The notes under the pieces: model-generated | The model's input: the letters and a program-made list of their open reading frames with translations, nothing else | Told to the model about the DNA's origin: nothing | The model's database searches: none | NCBI RefSeq assembly: GCF_001620365.2 | Contig: NZ_LQMT02000007.1 | Span: forward strand, 367,358 to 431,357 | Reading direction: 5' to 3' | Length of the DNA: 64,000 nt | From: Amycolatopsis keratiniphila subsp. keratiniphila | GTDB taxonomy: Bacteria > Actinomycetota > Actinomycetes > Mycobacteriales > Pseudonocardiaceae | Part shown: one piece after another, positions 18,469-26,470 of the stretch | Numbering within the stretch: the stretch's first letter is position 1 | Layout: every line of letters starts with the position of its first letter | Position numbers and translations under genes: made by a program

Positions 18469-19572
18469 TCAATTGGCATTCGTCCGGCGAAGCCAGCGGG
18501 AGACCGCCTCGGCTCGGTTGGCGGCGCCGAGCTTGCGCAGAATATGGGTCACATGGGATTTCACGGTCCCCTCGGAGATGAAGAGCCGCCCGGAGATCTG
18601 CTGGTTCGACGCACCCGCCGCGAGCAACCGGACGATCTCGGTTTCGCGCTGAGTGAGCCCGAAGTCCTCCCGCACAACCTCAGGCGCCCGCACAGGCGGA
18701 CGACCGCCCGGCGCGACGAGCCGTTCTATCCCGGCAGCCACTGTGGACAGTCCATCCAGGATGGTCACCCGGGCCAGGATCTGGCTGAGCCCCTCGGCGA
18801 AAAGGTTGAGCATCGCGCGGTCGGTCGCGTCGACGTCGCGGCGCTGGTGGTAGCAGTCGCCGTGTACCAGACCGACCACCTGCCCCTGGACGGTCAGCGG
18901 CGCGATTCCGTAGGAGCTACAGCCGGAGATCCGGACTAGGTTCCGCGCGACGCGGGGATTGTTCTGCACGTCGTACACAAGCCCCGGCCTCGCCTGCGAG
19001 ACTACGTCGGTCTCGACGAGTGTGCCGTCGAGCCGGGGCGGATTCGCCTGCCCTGCCGCGACCATCTCTTCGGCCATCCGCGGATCGCGGATGATGCACA
19101 TGGTGTGCAGCTTCCAGACCGAATCCTCCACGCGCGACACCAGCGCGCGGTCGAAACCGAGACCACAGCATGCCTCGGGGGCGCGGGCGAGCAGCTCTTC
19201 GACACCGGTGACGTCACGGATCTCGGCCAGCGCGCCGCGCACCCGATCAAGCAGACCGGCGCCAACGGCGAGCCGGAAGTCCGTGACCGCTGATTCCGCC
19301 GAACGGATGCGGGCGAGCAACTCGGTCAACCGTCGCCGGCGCTCCGGCCGGACGTCCGGCCCGGCCGAGTGCATCGTCTCCGCGAGCACGGCGTCCCACA
19401 TGGCCGACAGCGAGCGCAGCGCGTTCGCCGCATTGCCCGCCGGACCTCGCGGCGGGGTGAACTCTCGGTCGAGCACGGCGCCGACCTCGGCGGCAAGCTG
19501 TTCGAGCCGGGCACCGAGGCCACCGTCGAGCACTGCACCGCCGGGCGACCTGCGAAGACGTTCGAGCGTCAT
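18469..19572 (-). CDS. LuxR-type transcriptional regulator with GAF-like sensor domain
   Basis: 367 residues. Residues about 125-285 look like a GAF domain (VEELLARAPEACCGLGFDRALVSRVED ... SYGIAPLTVQGQVVGLVHGD). Residues about 303-362 are a LuxR helix-turn-helix with the characteristic LTQRETEIVRLLAAGASNQQ and GTVKSHVTHILRKLGAANRA. The N-terminal ~120 residues are helical and unassigned. It should sense a small molecule, possibly an acyl-CoA or aromatic, and regulate nearby catabolic genes. A perfect CACAAT-ATAA-ATTGTG palindrome lies 27 bases before its start. Confidence 0.9.
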   Translation of the reverse strand: MTLERLRRSPGGAVLDGGLGARLEQLAAEVGAVLDREFTPPRGPAGNAANALRSLSAMWDAVLAETMHSAGPDVRPERRRRLTELLARIRSAESAVTDFRLAVGAGLLDRVRGALAEIRDVTGVEELLARAPEACCGLGFDRALVSRVEDSVWKLHTMCIIRDPRMAEEMVAAGQANPPRLDGTLVETDVVSQARPGLVYDVQNNPRVARNLVRISGCSSYGIAPLTVQGQVVGLVHGDCYHQRRDVDATDRAMLNLFAEGLSQILARVTILDGLSTVAAGIERLVAPGGRPPVRAPEVVREDFGLTQRETEIVRLLAAGASNQQISGRLFISEGTVKSHVTHILRKLGAANRAEAVSRWLRRTNAN

Positions 19573-19598
19573 TGCTCACTCCACGACAAGCGGAAATA

Positions 19599-19614
19599 CA
19601 CAATATAAATTGTG
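19599..19614. promoter_or_regulatory. AT-rich palindrome upstream of the LuxR/GAF regulator
   Basis: CACAATATAAATTGTG: 6-base perfect arms around ATAA, lying 27 bases before the regulator start. It belongs loosely to the set of AT-rich palindromes found before transcription units between 19.6 and 44.2 kb. Confidence 0.5.
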
Positions 19615-19643
19615 CTCGCCAGACGGTCAACCCGGAGGCGGCC

Positions 19644-20306
19644 TCAGTCCCCCACCACGAACACGGTGTCGTCCACCGCGGCGCGCTCCGTCCGGAACCG
19701 GTTCACCGGCTGCTCCGGGTCCGCGTACCCGAACGAAACAGCGCAGACGACCAAGCGGTCGGCCGGGAGATCCAAGTACTCGCGGACGTGACCGGAGTGC
19801 ATGGCGACCGCAGCCTAGGGAATCGTCGCGACCCCGAGGGACCGGGCCGCCAGGAGCAGGTTCGTCACGTAGCCGCCGCAGTCGATCGCGCCGTAGGTGC
19901 CCTGTTCACGATCAGTGGTCACGATCGCCACATGCGGTGCACCGAAGAAGTCGAAGTTCTTCATCCGCTGCGCCACGCGGGCGTCCCAGTCCTCCTTCGA
20001 GATGCCGAGGCTGGCGTAGAGGGCGTACCCGGCGGCGCGACGGCGATCGCGATAGACGCCGTGGTAGCCACCCGGCATTTCGAGATCCGACGTTTCCTCG
20101 TGGGTCTCGGCATGCGCGGTCAGGCTCTTCGCGAACCGCCGGGTCGCCTCGCCTTTCGTCACGTGGACCTGCCAGGGCTGCGTGTTGCACCACGAAGGAG
20201 TCCGCTGGGCGATCTCGAACATCTCCCGCATGACAGCGTCGGGCACCTGATCGGGCCGGTACGCCCGGCAGCTCCACCGGTCGGTGACCAGCTGCCGGAA
20301 GTCCAC
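19644..20306 (-). pseudogene. Nitroreductase-family gene interrupted by one in-frame TAG
   Basis: The reading frame codes for 220 residues of an FMN nitroreductase but carries a TAG at 19815-19817. Before it: FRQLVTDRWSCRAYRPDQ, QRTPSWCNTQPWQVHVTKG (flavin-site motif), IDCGGYVTNLLLAARSLGVATIP. After it, in the same frame: AAVAMHSGHVREYLDLPADR, LVVCAVSFGYADPEQPVNRF, ending at TGA 19644. The lost residue sits where relatives usually have Gln (PQAA), so a single CAG-to-TAG change explains it. The GTG at 20306 is preferred because GAGGTGA lies 6 bases before it. It is the last gene of the acyl-CoA dehydrogenase operon. The truncated 163-residue product would lack the C-terminal part that completes the flavin site. 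Confidence 0.85.
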
Positions 20307-20316
20307 AGCGGTCACC

Positions 20317-21477
20317 TCAGTACGACCGCGGCAGGCCGAGCACCTGCTGCGAGATGTAGTTGCGCACCATCTCCTGCGAGAACGGCGCGTTGCGCAGCAA
20401 GCGGACCTCCCGCCACAGCCGTTCGATGTGGTACTCCCTGGCATACGCGTAACCGCCAAGGGTCGAGAACGCCCGGTCACACGCCTCGAAACCGGCCTCC
20501 GCGCCGAGGTACTTCGCGGCGGCGGCCTCCGGTCCGCACGGCTTCCCCTCGTCGAACAACTCCGCCGCGCGCATCGCCATGCCCTCGGCCGCCTCCAGCC
20601 GGATCCACGAGTCGGCCAGCGGGTGGGCGACCGCCTGGTTCTTCCCGATCGGCCTGTCGAACACCACGCGGTTCTTCGCGTACTCCGATGCGAGCTCCAG
20701 CGCGGCCCGTCCGAGACCGATGCCCTCCATACCCACCACGATGCGCTCGGGGTTCAAGCCGTCGAGCAGGTAGTAGAAGCCCTTGTCGATCTCGCCGACC
20801 AGCCGGTCCTCGGGCACGAAGAGGTCGTCGATGAACAGCTCGTTGGTGTCGATGGCGGCACGGCCCAGCTTGTCGATCTCCCGCACCGCGATGTGCTCAC
20901 GATCCATGTCGGCGAGGAACAGCGACATCCCCCAGAGCGGTTTGTCGTCGCGGCGGGGCGACGTCCGCGCCAGCAGGAGGATCTTCTGCGCGTTCTGGGC
21001 GTTGGTGATGAAGACCTTCTGGCCGTTGACCTTCCAGCCGCCGTTCACCTTCACGGCCTTGGTCTTGATCCGCGAGGTGTCGACACCGGCGTCGGGCTCG
21101 GTGACGCCGAACGCCATCAGCAGTTCGCCGGAGGCCAGCCTGGGCAGGAACTCGCGCTTCATCTCCTCCGAGCCGTACTTGACGACCGGTGCGGGTGGGA
21201 AGACGTAGAAGTGGATGGCCGAACCGCCGCTCATCCCAGCACCGGAGGACGAGATCTCGTTCATCATCACGGCGGCCTCACGGAGACCGAGGCCGATGCC
21301 GCCGTATTCCTCCGGGATCATCGCGCCGAGCCAGCCGCCCGCGGCGAACGCCTTGATGAAGTCCCACGGGTATTCGTGCTTGCGGTCCTTGTCCAGCCAG
21401 TAGTCGTTGTCGAACTTCCGGGCCAGTTCCCGGGTGGCCGTCCGGACGATTTCGACGGTGTTCTCGGTTTCCGCCAT
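20317..21477 (-). CDS. Acyl-CoA dehydrogenase family protein (isovaleryl-type catalytic position)
   Basis: 386 residues, usual length. Seen: PEEYGGIGLGLREA, FGVTEPDAGVDTSRIKTKA (FAD/substrate motif), GQKVFITNA, GRAALELASEYAKNR, TLGGYAYAREYHIERLWRE. The C-terminal place where most family members carry YEGT with catalytic Glu instead reads RNAPFSQEM. A Glu in GLNPERIVVG aligns with the catalytic Glu of isovaleryl-CoA dehydrogenase (LDLER). Expected reaction: alpha,beta-dehydrogenation of a probably branched acyl-CoA, passing electrons to ETF. It follows the acyl-CoA synthetase by 10 bases and precedes the nitroreductase by about 10, so it is part of one operon. Confidence 0.9.
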   Translation of the reverse strand: MAETENTVEIVRTATRELARKFDNDYWLDKDRKHEYPWDFIKAFAAGGWLGAMIPEEYGGIGLGLREAAVMMNEISSSGAGMSGGSAIHFYVFPPAPVVKYGSEEMKREFLPRLASGELLMAFGVTEPDAGVDTSRIKTKAVKVNGGWKVNGQKVFITNAQNAQKILLLARTSPRRDDKPLWGMSLFLADMDREHIAVREIDKLGRAAIDTNELFIDDLFVPEDRLVGEIDKGFYYLLDGLNPERIVVGMEGIGLGRAALELASEYAKNRVVFDRPIGKNQAVAHPLADSWIRLEAAEGMAMRAAELFDEGKPCGPEAAAAKYLGAEAGFEACDRAFSTLGGYAYAREYHIERLWREVRLLRNAPFSQEMVRNYISQQVLGLPRSY

Positions 21478-21487
21478 TGCTGCTCTC

Positions 21488-23398
21488 CTAGTCTTCGTCC
21501 GCGAGGACGGGGATGTCTTCCAACGGCGTCGCCGGGTCCAAAGAGGACAGGTCGCCGACTGGCGTGCCGGTGAACCGTGAGCGGATCGCGCGGCGCATGA
21601 TCTTGCCGTTCTTGGTCTTGGGCAACGTCTTCACGACGTACACGGCCGGCGCGAACGACTTGCCCGCGTTCGCCAGCGCCGTCGCGCGCAGGTCGTCGAG
21701 GTCGACGTCCTCGTGCCGGAGTACGACGAAGGCCACCGCGCGCTGACCGCGGCGTTCGTCGGGGGCACCGATGACCGCGACCTCCGCGACTCGCCCGTCC
21801 TTCAGCAGCGCGGCCTCGATCTCGGCCGGACCGACCCGGCGGCCCGCCAGTTTCAGCGTGTCGTCCGAGCGGCCGTGGATCACCCACGAACCCTCGTCGT
21901 CCACACTCGCCAGGTCACCGTGGACCCACACACCGTCGAACCGCGCCCAGTAGGCGTCGAGGTAGCGCTCCCGGTCCTGCCAGAACGCGTGCGTCATCCC
22001 CGGGAAGGTGTTGCGAACCGCCAGTTCGCCGATCGCGCCCACGACCGGTTTCCCGTCGTCGTCGAGCACGACGGTATCGACGCCGGGCAGCGGCCCGGTG
22101 AACGCCGCCGGCGCGGCGGGCAGGAACGGATAGCCGATCAGGATGCCTCCACCGACCTCGGTGCCGCCGCTGTAGTTGACGATCGGAATACGCCGCTTCC
22201 CGACCTGGTCGAACAGCCACCACCAAGTCGGCTCGTCCCACGCTTCACCGGTGGACACGAACGCCCTCAGCGTCTGAAGGGCATGTGCGGGCTGCTCCTC
22301 CGCGGACCGCAGGGCGCGGGCCGCCGTCGGGGCGATGCCCTGCACGGTCACGCCATTGCGCTCGACGACGTCCCACAGCCGGTCCGCCGTCGGATAGGTG
22401 GGCAGACCCTCGATCATGACGATCGTCGCGCCGAGCTGCAGCGGTCCGGCAATCAGCATCGGGCCGACCAGCCAGCCGAGGTCGGTGACCCAGCAGACGA
22501 CGTCGTCGGCGTGCACGTCGAAGCCGTAAGCGAAGTCGGTCGCGGTCTTGACCGCGAACCCGGCGTGCGAGTGCACGATGCCTTTCGGCCGTCCGGTCGT
22601 CCCGGACGTGTAGACGATGGTGAGCGGGTCATTCGACTCCGTGGCCGCGGTCTCGACCGGCGCGGGATCGGTGTCCAGTTCGTCGTAGTAGACGTCGCGT
22701 CCGGCACTCATCGGCACGTCGATACCCAGGTGCCGGAGGACGACGACCGCGCGGACGGACGGCGCGTCGGCGACCGCCGCGTCGGCGGTGGCCTTCAGCC
22801 CGACCTCCTTGCCGCGACGGGTGGTGCCGTCCGCGGTGATCAGCGCGACGGCTTCGGAGTCCTGCAGCCGGGTGGCCAGCGCGTCGGCCGCGTAGCCGCT
22901 GAACGCCGGGACCGACACCGCGCCGAGCATCGCGATCGCCAGGAAGGCGACGACGGCCTCCGGGACGACGGGCATGAACAGCACGACCCGATCGCCCCGT
23001 GCCACCCCGAGCGCTGCCAGGTTCGCGGCGAACCGGCGCACCTGCTCGTCCAGCTCGGCGAAGGTCAACGTCCGGCGCTGTCCCGAGTCGCCTTCGTACA
23101 CCACGGCGAGCTTCTCGGAGTGCGCGTGACGATGGGCTGCCAAGGTCGCGACATTGATCCGGCCGCCCGGGAACCATCGCGGGAACGGTTTGCCCTCGGA
23201 CTCGTCCAGGACCTGGGTGAACGGCTCGGCGAACTCCACGCCGAGGTCGTCGACCACCTCGCGCCAGAACCACTCCGGGTCCGCGATGGCCCGTCGGTTC
23301 AGGTCCTCCACCCCGGCGAAGCCCCATCGGCGAAGCGCGGCCAGCAGGCGGCTGCGTTCCCGGACCGCGTCGTCCGGGACCCAAGCGATGTCAGGCAT
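21488..23398 (-). CDS. Acyl-CoA synthetase (acetyl/propionyl-CoA synthetase-like, AMP-forming)
   Basis: 636 residues of the ANL adenylating superfamily, in the Acs-like branch with an N-terminal cap (WFWREVVDDLGVEF, PFPRWFPGGRINVA). Seen: P-loop-like VYTSGTTGRPKGIVHSH, WVTDLGWLVGPMLI, NYSGGTEVGGGI, GDLASVDDEGSWVIHGRSDD, and the catalytic Lys in KTKNGKIMRRAIRSRF. It converts a short or branched carboxylate plus ATP and CoA to acyl-CoA and AMP. It begins 2 bases after the MaoC gene and feeds the acyl-CoA dehydrogenase that follows. Substrate unknown; lengths near 630-650 are typical of this branch. Confidence 0.9.
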   Translation of the reverse strand: MPDIAWVPDDAVRERSRLLAALRRWGFAGVEDLNRRAIADPEWFWREVVDDLGVEFAEPFTQVLDESEGKPFPRWFPGGRINVATLAAHRHAHSEKLAVVYEGDSGQRRTLTFAELDEQVRRFAANLAALGVARGDRVVLFMPVVPEAVVAFLAIAMLGAVSVPAFSGYAADALATRLQDSEAVALITADGTTRRGKEVGLKATADAAVADAPSVRAVVVLRHLGIDVPMSAGRDVYYDELDTDPAPVETAATESNDPLTIVYTSGTTGRPKGIVHSHAGFAVKTATDFAYGFDVHADDVVCWVTDLGWLVGPMLIAGPLQLGATIVMIEGLPTYPTADRLWDVVERNGVTVQGIAPTAARALRSAEEQPAHALQTLRAFVSTGEAWDEPTWWWLFDQVGKRRIPIVNYSGGTEVGGGILIGYPFLPAAPAAFTGPLPGVDTVVLDDDGKPVVGAIGELAVRNTFPGMTHAFWQDRERYLDAYWARFDGVWVHGDLASVDDEGSWVIHGRSDDTLKLAGRRVGPAEIEAALLKDGRVAEVAVIGAPDERRGQRAVAFVVLRHEDVDLDDLRATALANAGKSFAPAVYVVKTLPKTKNGKIMRRAIRSRFTGTPVGDLSSLDPATPLEDIPVLADED

Positions 23399-23400
23399 GG

Positions 23401-23862
23401 TCAGTCCTGCTTCACGGGACGCTTCATCATGAGCCCGGCGCGCAGCGCGTCACAGACGATCTCGTCGCGCTGGTTGATCCCGAAGTGCCGGAACATCACG
23501 ATGCCGGAGTCGTCACGGCTCTTGGACTCGCGCTTGCTGACGATCTCGGTGCGCACGTGGATGGTGTCGCCGTGGAACACCGGCTTGGGGAACTTGATCT
23601 GCTCGAACCCGAGGTTGCCGAGCGTGGTCCCCTGCGTCGTCTCCGGCACGGTCACCCCGGACACCAGCCCGAGGATGAACAGGCTGTTGACCAGCCGCTG
23701 GCCGTAGATCGAGTTCTTGCTGTACTCGGCGTCCAGGTGCAGCGGCGCGAGATTCAGCGTCATTACGCTGAACAGGGTGTTGTCCGCCTCCGTGACGGTG
23801 CGGCGGGTCGGGTGGTCGATGACCATCCCGGGTTCGAACTCCTCGAAGTACAGGCCTGCCAT
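23401..23862 (-). CDS. MaoC-like hydratase, itaconyl/mesaconyl-CoA hydratase-like
   Basis: A 153-residue single hot-dog domain. The pattern FEEFEPGMVIDHPTRRTVTEADNT, LAPLHLDAEYSKNS, TTLGNLGFEQIKFPKPVFHGDTI, VSKRESKSRDDSGIV closely follows the Rv2499c/beta-methylmalyl-CoA dehydratase subgroup, which hydrates itaconyl- or mesaconyl-type enoyl-CoAs. It stands next to a CitE-type lyase gene (37 bases upstream), the same pairing as Rv2499c-Rv2498c in Mycobacterium. Together they would turn a C5 dicarboxylyl enoyl-CoA into acetyl-CoA plus an alpha-keto acid. The subgroup call comes from remembered sequence resemblance and needs alignment. Confidence 0.8.
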   Translation of the reverse strand: MAGLYFEEFEPGMVIDHPTRRTVTEADNTLFSVMTLNLAPLHLDAEYSKNSIYGQRLVNSLFILGLVSGVTVPETTQGTTLGNLGFEQIKFPKPVFHGDTIHVRTEIVSKRESKSRDDSGIVMFRHFGINQRDEIVCDALRAGLMMKRPVKQD

Positions 23863-23877
23863 CGGATGATCCTTTCG

Positions 23878-23893
23878 AAAATATTATATATGT
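23878..23893. promoter_or_regulatory. AT-rich near-palindrome upstream of the MaoC gene
   Basis: AAAATATTATATATGT lies 16-31 bases before the MaoC start. Against AAATAT-N3-ATATTT it has one mismatch. It suggests the MaoC gene has its own promoter/operator although the CitE-type gene is only 37 bases upstream. Confidence 0.5.
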
Positions 23894-23899
23894 CTGATG

Positions 23900-24793
23900 T
23901 CACGCGTGGATCGACAAGGCGTCCGCCAGTTCAAGGACGCCTTCGGCCGTCTTCACGTGCGCGATGTCGATGTGCTGCCCCTCGAAGTCGACGGCCGCAC
24001 TACCCGCGGCCTCCGCCTCGCGGAACGCGGCGATCATCCGACGGGCCTGGTCGACCTCCTCCGGCGAGGGCGAGAACACCTCATTGCCCACCGCCACATG
24101 CGACGGATGGATCGCGACCAGGCCCCGGTACCCGAGCCCGCGGTTGTCCAGGCAGAACCGGCGGCAGCCGTCCAGATCCTTGATGTCCTGCCACACTCCG
24201 ACCACCGGGTGGTGCAGGCCGTTCGATCGGGCAGCGAGCACCAGCCGGCTGCGCAGGTAGAGCGTCTCCAGGCCGGCCGGGGTGAACTCGAACCCGAGTT
24301 CCCGTCCGACGTCGGCGTTCGGCCCCGTGGCACCCAGCAACGACGCCACCCTCGGGCTGGCGGCAGCGATTTCCTCGCAGTGCGCCATCGACGTGGCCGT
24401 CTCGAAGCTCAGGATCAGCTTCACCGAACCTGGTTCGAGTCCGTCCCGTTGCTCGAGATGGGTCAGGACGCCGTCGAGGCGGACGATCTCCCGCGCGGTG
24501 AACACCTTCGCGAGAAACAACCCTGCCAGGCCGGGGCGGACGGCCGCTTCGAGGTCGGCGCTCAGCAGGCCACTCACCTCGGGATTGGCGCGCACCCACA
24601 GGTCGGGGCGCACCCCGTCCGCGGTCAGCCGGTCGATCGTGCCGGCGACGGTCTTGCGCGCCTGATCCTTCTCGGCGGCCGGGACCGAGTCCTCGAGGTC
24701 GAGGATCAAGGCGTCCGCCCCCGAGGCGATGCCCTTGTCCGCCCAGGCCGCCTTGTGGCCGGGGACGAAGAGCATCGAGCGATACGGTTTCAT
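23900..24793 (-). CDS. HpcH/HpaI-CitE family CoA-ester lyase
   Basis: 297 residues, a TIM-barrel lyase of the citrate-lyase-beta/malyl-CoA/citramalyl-CoA lyase family. Seen: YRSMLFVPGHK, GADALILDLEDSVP (Mg-binding Asp/Glu), WVRANP (substrate Arg), LSFETATSMAHCEEIA (second metal Glu), GYRGLVAIHPSHV. It should cleave a beta-hydroxyacyl-CoA such as citramalyl-, methylmalyl- or HMG-CoA into acetyl- or propionyl-CoA and an alpha-keto acid. The next gene is an itaconyl/mesaconyl-CoA hydratase-like MaoC. An AT-rich near-palindrome lies in the promoter region shared with the divergent hydrolase. A second lyase of the family is at 45407. Confidence 0.9.
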   Translation of the reverse strand: MKPYRSMLFVPGHKAAWADKGIASGADALILDLEDSVPAAEKDQARKTVAGTIDRLTADGVRPDLWVRANPEVSGLLSADLEAAVRPGLAGLFLAKVFTAREIVRLDGVLTHLEQRDGLEPGSVKLILSFETATSMAHCEEIAAASPRVASLLGATGPNADVGRELGFEFTPAGLETLYLRSRLVLAARSNGLHHPVVGVWQDIKDLDGCRRFCLDNRGLGYRGLVAIHPSHVAVGNEVFSPSPEEVDQARRMIAAFREAEAAGSAAVDFEGQHIDIAHVKTAEGVLELADALSIHA

Positions 24794-24834
24794 CGTGCGT
24801 CTCCCTTGACTTCCTCGAAGCAGTTCGCCGTCGT

Positions 24835-24851
24835 TAAATATAAAATATATA
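24835..24851. promoter_or_regulatory. AT-rich near-palindrome between divergent lyase and hydrolase genes
   Basis: TAAATATAAAATATATA sits in the 91-base gap between the divergent starts at 24793 and 24885. It matches AAATAT-N3-ATATTT with one mismatch and could control both directions. Confidence 0.55.
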
Positions 24852-24884
24852 CTACGGCCCGTTCTGAAGCGAGAGGCGACCGAC

Positions 24885-25733
24885 ATGCTCCACCAGGAGA
24901 CGACCACCTTCCAAGGCGCACACGGACTCCGGCTCAGCGCCGACCGGTGGGAACTCCCCGGTTCCGAACGCGGCACCGTCCTGCTACTGCATGGCGGCGG
25001 CCAAACCCGGCACTCCTGGACCCTCACCGCGCGCTCCCTCGCCGGAGACGGCTGGCAGACCTGGACGATCGACACCCGCGGCCACGGCGACAGCGAATGG
25101 TCACCGGACGGCCTCTACACCCTCGACGACTTCACCGCCGACCTCTACGCGATCGTGGCCCAGCTGGGCACGAGGCCTGTGGTGGTCGGGGCATCGCTGG
25201 GCGGGCGCACCGCCCTCACCGCCGAGGGTGAACGCCCCGGAACCCTGGCCGGGCTCGTCCTGGTCGACATCACCCATCGCACCGAGCAGTCCGGACAGTC
25301 CCGCGTCAAGCGATTCATGACCGGTGCGCCGCACGGGTTCGCCACCCTCGAAGAGGCCGCGGACGCCATTTCCGCCTACCGACCGGGACGACCACGCCAC
25401 CGCAGCCTCGACGGCCTCAAGCGCAACCTGCGCCGACGTGAGGACGGGCGCTGGTATTGGCATTGGGATCCCCAGTTCCTCGGCTCCACCGCCGACGCGG
25501 GGCACTACTCCCCCGAACGGCTCAGGCGCGCGGCACGCGGGATCGCGATACCGACCCTGTTGGTGCGCGGCCTGCACTCGGACATCGTGACCGCCGAGTC
25601 CGCGGCGGAATTCCTCGACCTCGTCCCCACCGCACGCGAGGTCGGGGTCGCCGCCGGGCACATGATCACCGGCGACGACAACGACGTCTTCACCTCGCAC
25701 CTGCAAGAGTTCCTGACCCACGACGTGACCTGA
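24885..25733 (+). CDS. Alpha/beta hydrolase
   Basis: 282 residues of the alpha/beta-hydrolase fold. Seen: oxyanion-region LLLHGGGQTRHSW, DTRGHGDS, nucleophile elbow VGASLGGRTA (Ser104), and a catalytic His in VAAGHMITGDDND near residue 262. It would hydrolyse an ester, lactone, C-C bond or thioester; which one cannot be read. It is transcribed divergently from the CitE-type lyase and shares the AT-rich motif, so it may belong to the same catabolic regulon. No signal peptide. Confidence 0.88.
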   Translation: MLHQETTTFQGAHGLRLSADRWELPGSERGTVLLLHGGGQTRHSWTLTARSLAGDGWQTWTIDTRGHGDSEWSPDGLYTLDDFTADLYAIVAQLGTRPVVVGASLGGRTALTAEGERPGTLAGLVLVDITHRTEQSGQSRVKRFMTGAPHGFATLEEAADAISAYRPGRPRHRSLDGLKRNLRRREDGRWYWHWDPQFLGSTADAGHYSPERLRRAARGIAIPTLLVRGLHSDIVTAESAAEFLDLVPTAREVGVAAGHMITGDDNDVFTSHLQEFLTHDVT

Positions 25734-25949
25734 CCCTCCGGTTGATGGTCCGCGAAGGCCTCCTTCCCTACCCTGAGGGTTGGGGAAGTCAAGTTGCAAC
25801 TGACGCACCGAAAGCCTTATCGACATTTCCACAGCTCACAGGCACTGTTGCAACGGAGCGAGGTGGTGGTGGTGTGCACACGCCTACCACCTACTCCACT
25901 AGCCTTTCGATCTCGTTGACGCGCCACACGAGTCACGCGGAGTTCAGCG
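25734..25949. other. Gene-free boundary between catabolic genes and phage remnants
   Basis: No gene is supported. An imperfect hairpin around 25763-25788 (CTTCCCTACCCT against AGGGTTGGGGAAG) may terminate the hydrolase transcript. Base composition falls and coding signal stops from here on. Confidence 0.4.
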
Positions 25950-26202
25950 GCGGCGGATCATCGACGCGGCCGGGCTGACGAGTTCACCTACGAGGGCGTG
26001 GCCGCAACACTGCCCCATGACGTCGGCCCGCCGATGCGTGGAACGTCGACGACGTCCGAGCAACCGACAGCAGGACGACAAGGACGCCTTCCTCGCCGCC
26101 GCCGGTCTCGTCGTCATCGGGGACAAGTACCTCGACGGCTACGCCACCGCGGAACTGCTCGGCGTCACCATGCCCGAACCCGACGACACCGAGAGGGGGT
26201 GA
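25950..26202 (+). pseudogene. Degraded coding remnant, probably phage-derived
   Basis: One frame reads DEFTYEGVAATLPHDVGP and another, further on, DKDAFLAAAGLVVIGDKYLD then GYATAELLGVTMPEPDDTER to a TGA at 26200. Both look like genuine protein and would join only after a frameshift near 26035-26070. The second part could also be expressed as a 61-residue ORF from 26017, but its N-terminal third (RRCVERRRRPSNRQQ) looks like out-of-frame sequence. No family recognised; position next to phage genes suggests a structural or accessory phage gene. Confidence 0.4.
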
Positions 26203-26207
26203 ACTGA

Positions 26208-26336
26208 ATGCCTCCACGCACGCGACAGACCGCTGGCGCAGCCAAGCGACGCGGCACCGCACGCAAGAAGGCCACCACCGCCCCCAAGGCCAAAGGGACG
26301 GGGCAAGGCGTCCAGCGGCTCCAGCTAGTGCACTAG
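26208..26336 (+). CDS. Small basic phage-like protein
   Basis: A 42-residue Lys/Arg/Ala-rich protein (MPPRTRQTAGAAKRRGTARK...). GAGAGGGGG lies about 8 bases before the ATG and the start follows the previous stop by 5 bases. Short, strongly basic, disordered proteins are common among actinophage structural genes. No function can be assigned; its stop lies within the palindrome at 26324-26337. Confidence 0.4.
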   Translation: MPPRTRQTAGAAKRRGTARKKATTAPKAKGTGQGVQRLQLVH

Positions 26337-26337
26337 C
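26324..26337. repeat. 14-base perfect palindrome GCTAGTGCACTAGC
   Basis: A self-complementary 14-mer centred at 26330/26331. It contains CTAG, rare in high-GC actinomycetes, twice. More CTAG/GCTA occurrences follow in the next 40 bases. It may be a recombination or regulatory site of the phage remnant. Confidence 0.5.
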
Positions 26338-26376
26338 GCCAGTGTCGCTACCTTGCGCTAGAGTCCGCTAGTCGGG

Positions 26377-26400
26377 CTTACTGACTTACTGACTTACTGA
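26377..26400 (+). repeat. Three tandem copies of CTTACTGA
   Basis: Perfect 8-base repeats at 26377, 26385 and 26393 in non-coding DNA. The AT-leaning composition differs from the host background. Confidence 0.7.
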
Positions 26401-26435
26401 TTTAAGTATCAGCGAATCAGTGTTCCCTGACAGAA

Positions 26436-26463
26436 GGGGCGGACACCCAAGGGTGCCCGCCCC
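26436..26463. terminator. Hairpin between converging small genes
   Basis: GGGGCGGACACCC (26436-26448) pairs with GGGTGCCCGCCCC (26451-26463) with one G-T type mismatch. It lies between the plus-strand small gene ending 26336 and the minus-strand gene ending 26471, where a two-way terminator is expected. Confidence 0.6.
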
Positions 26464-26470
26464 CAAGGGC

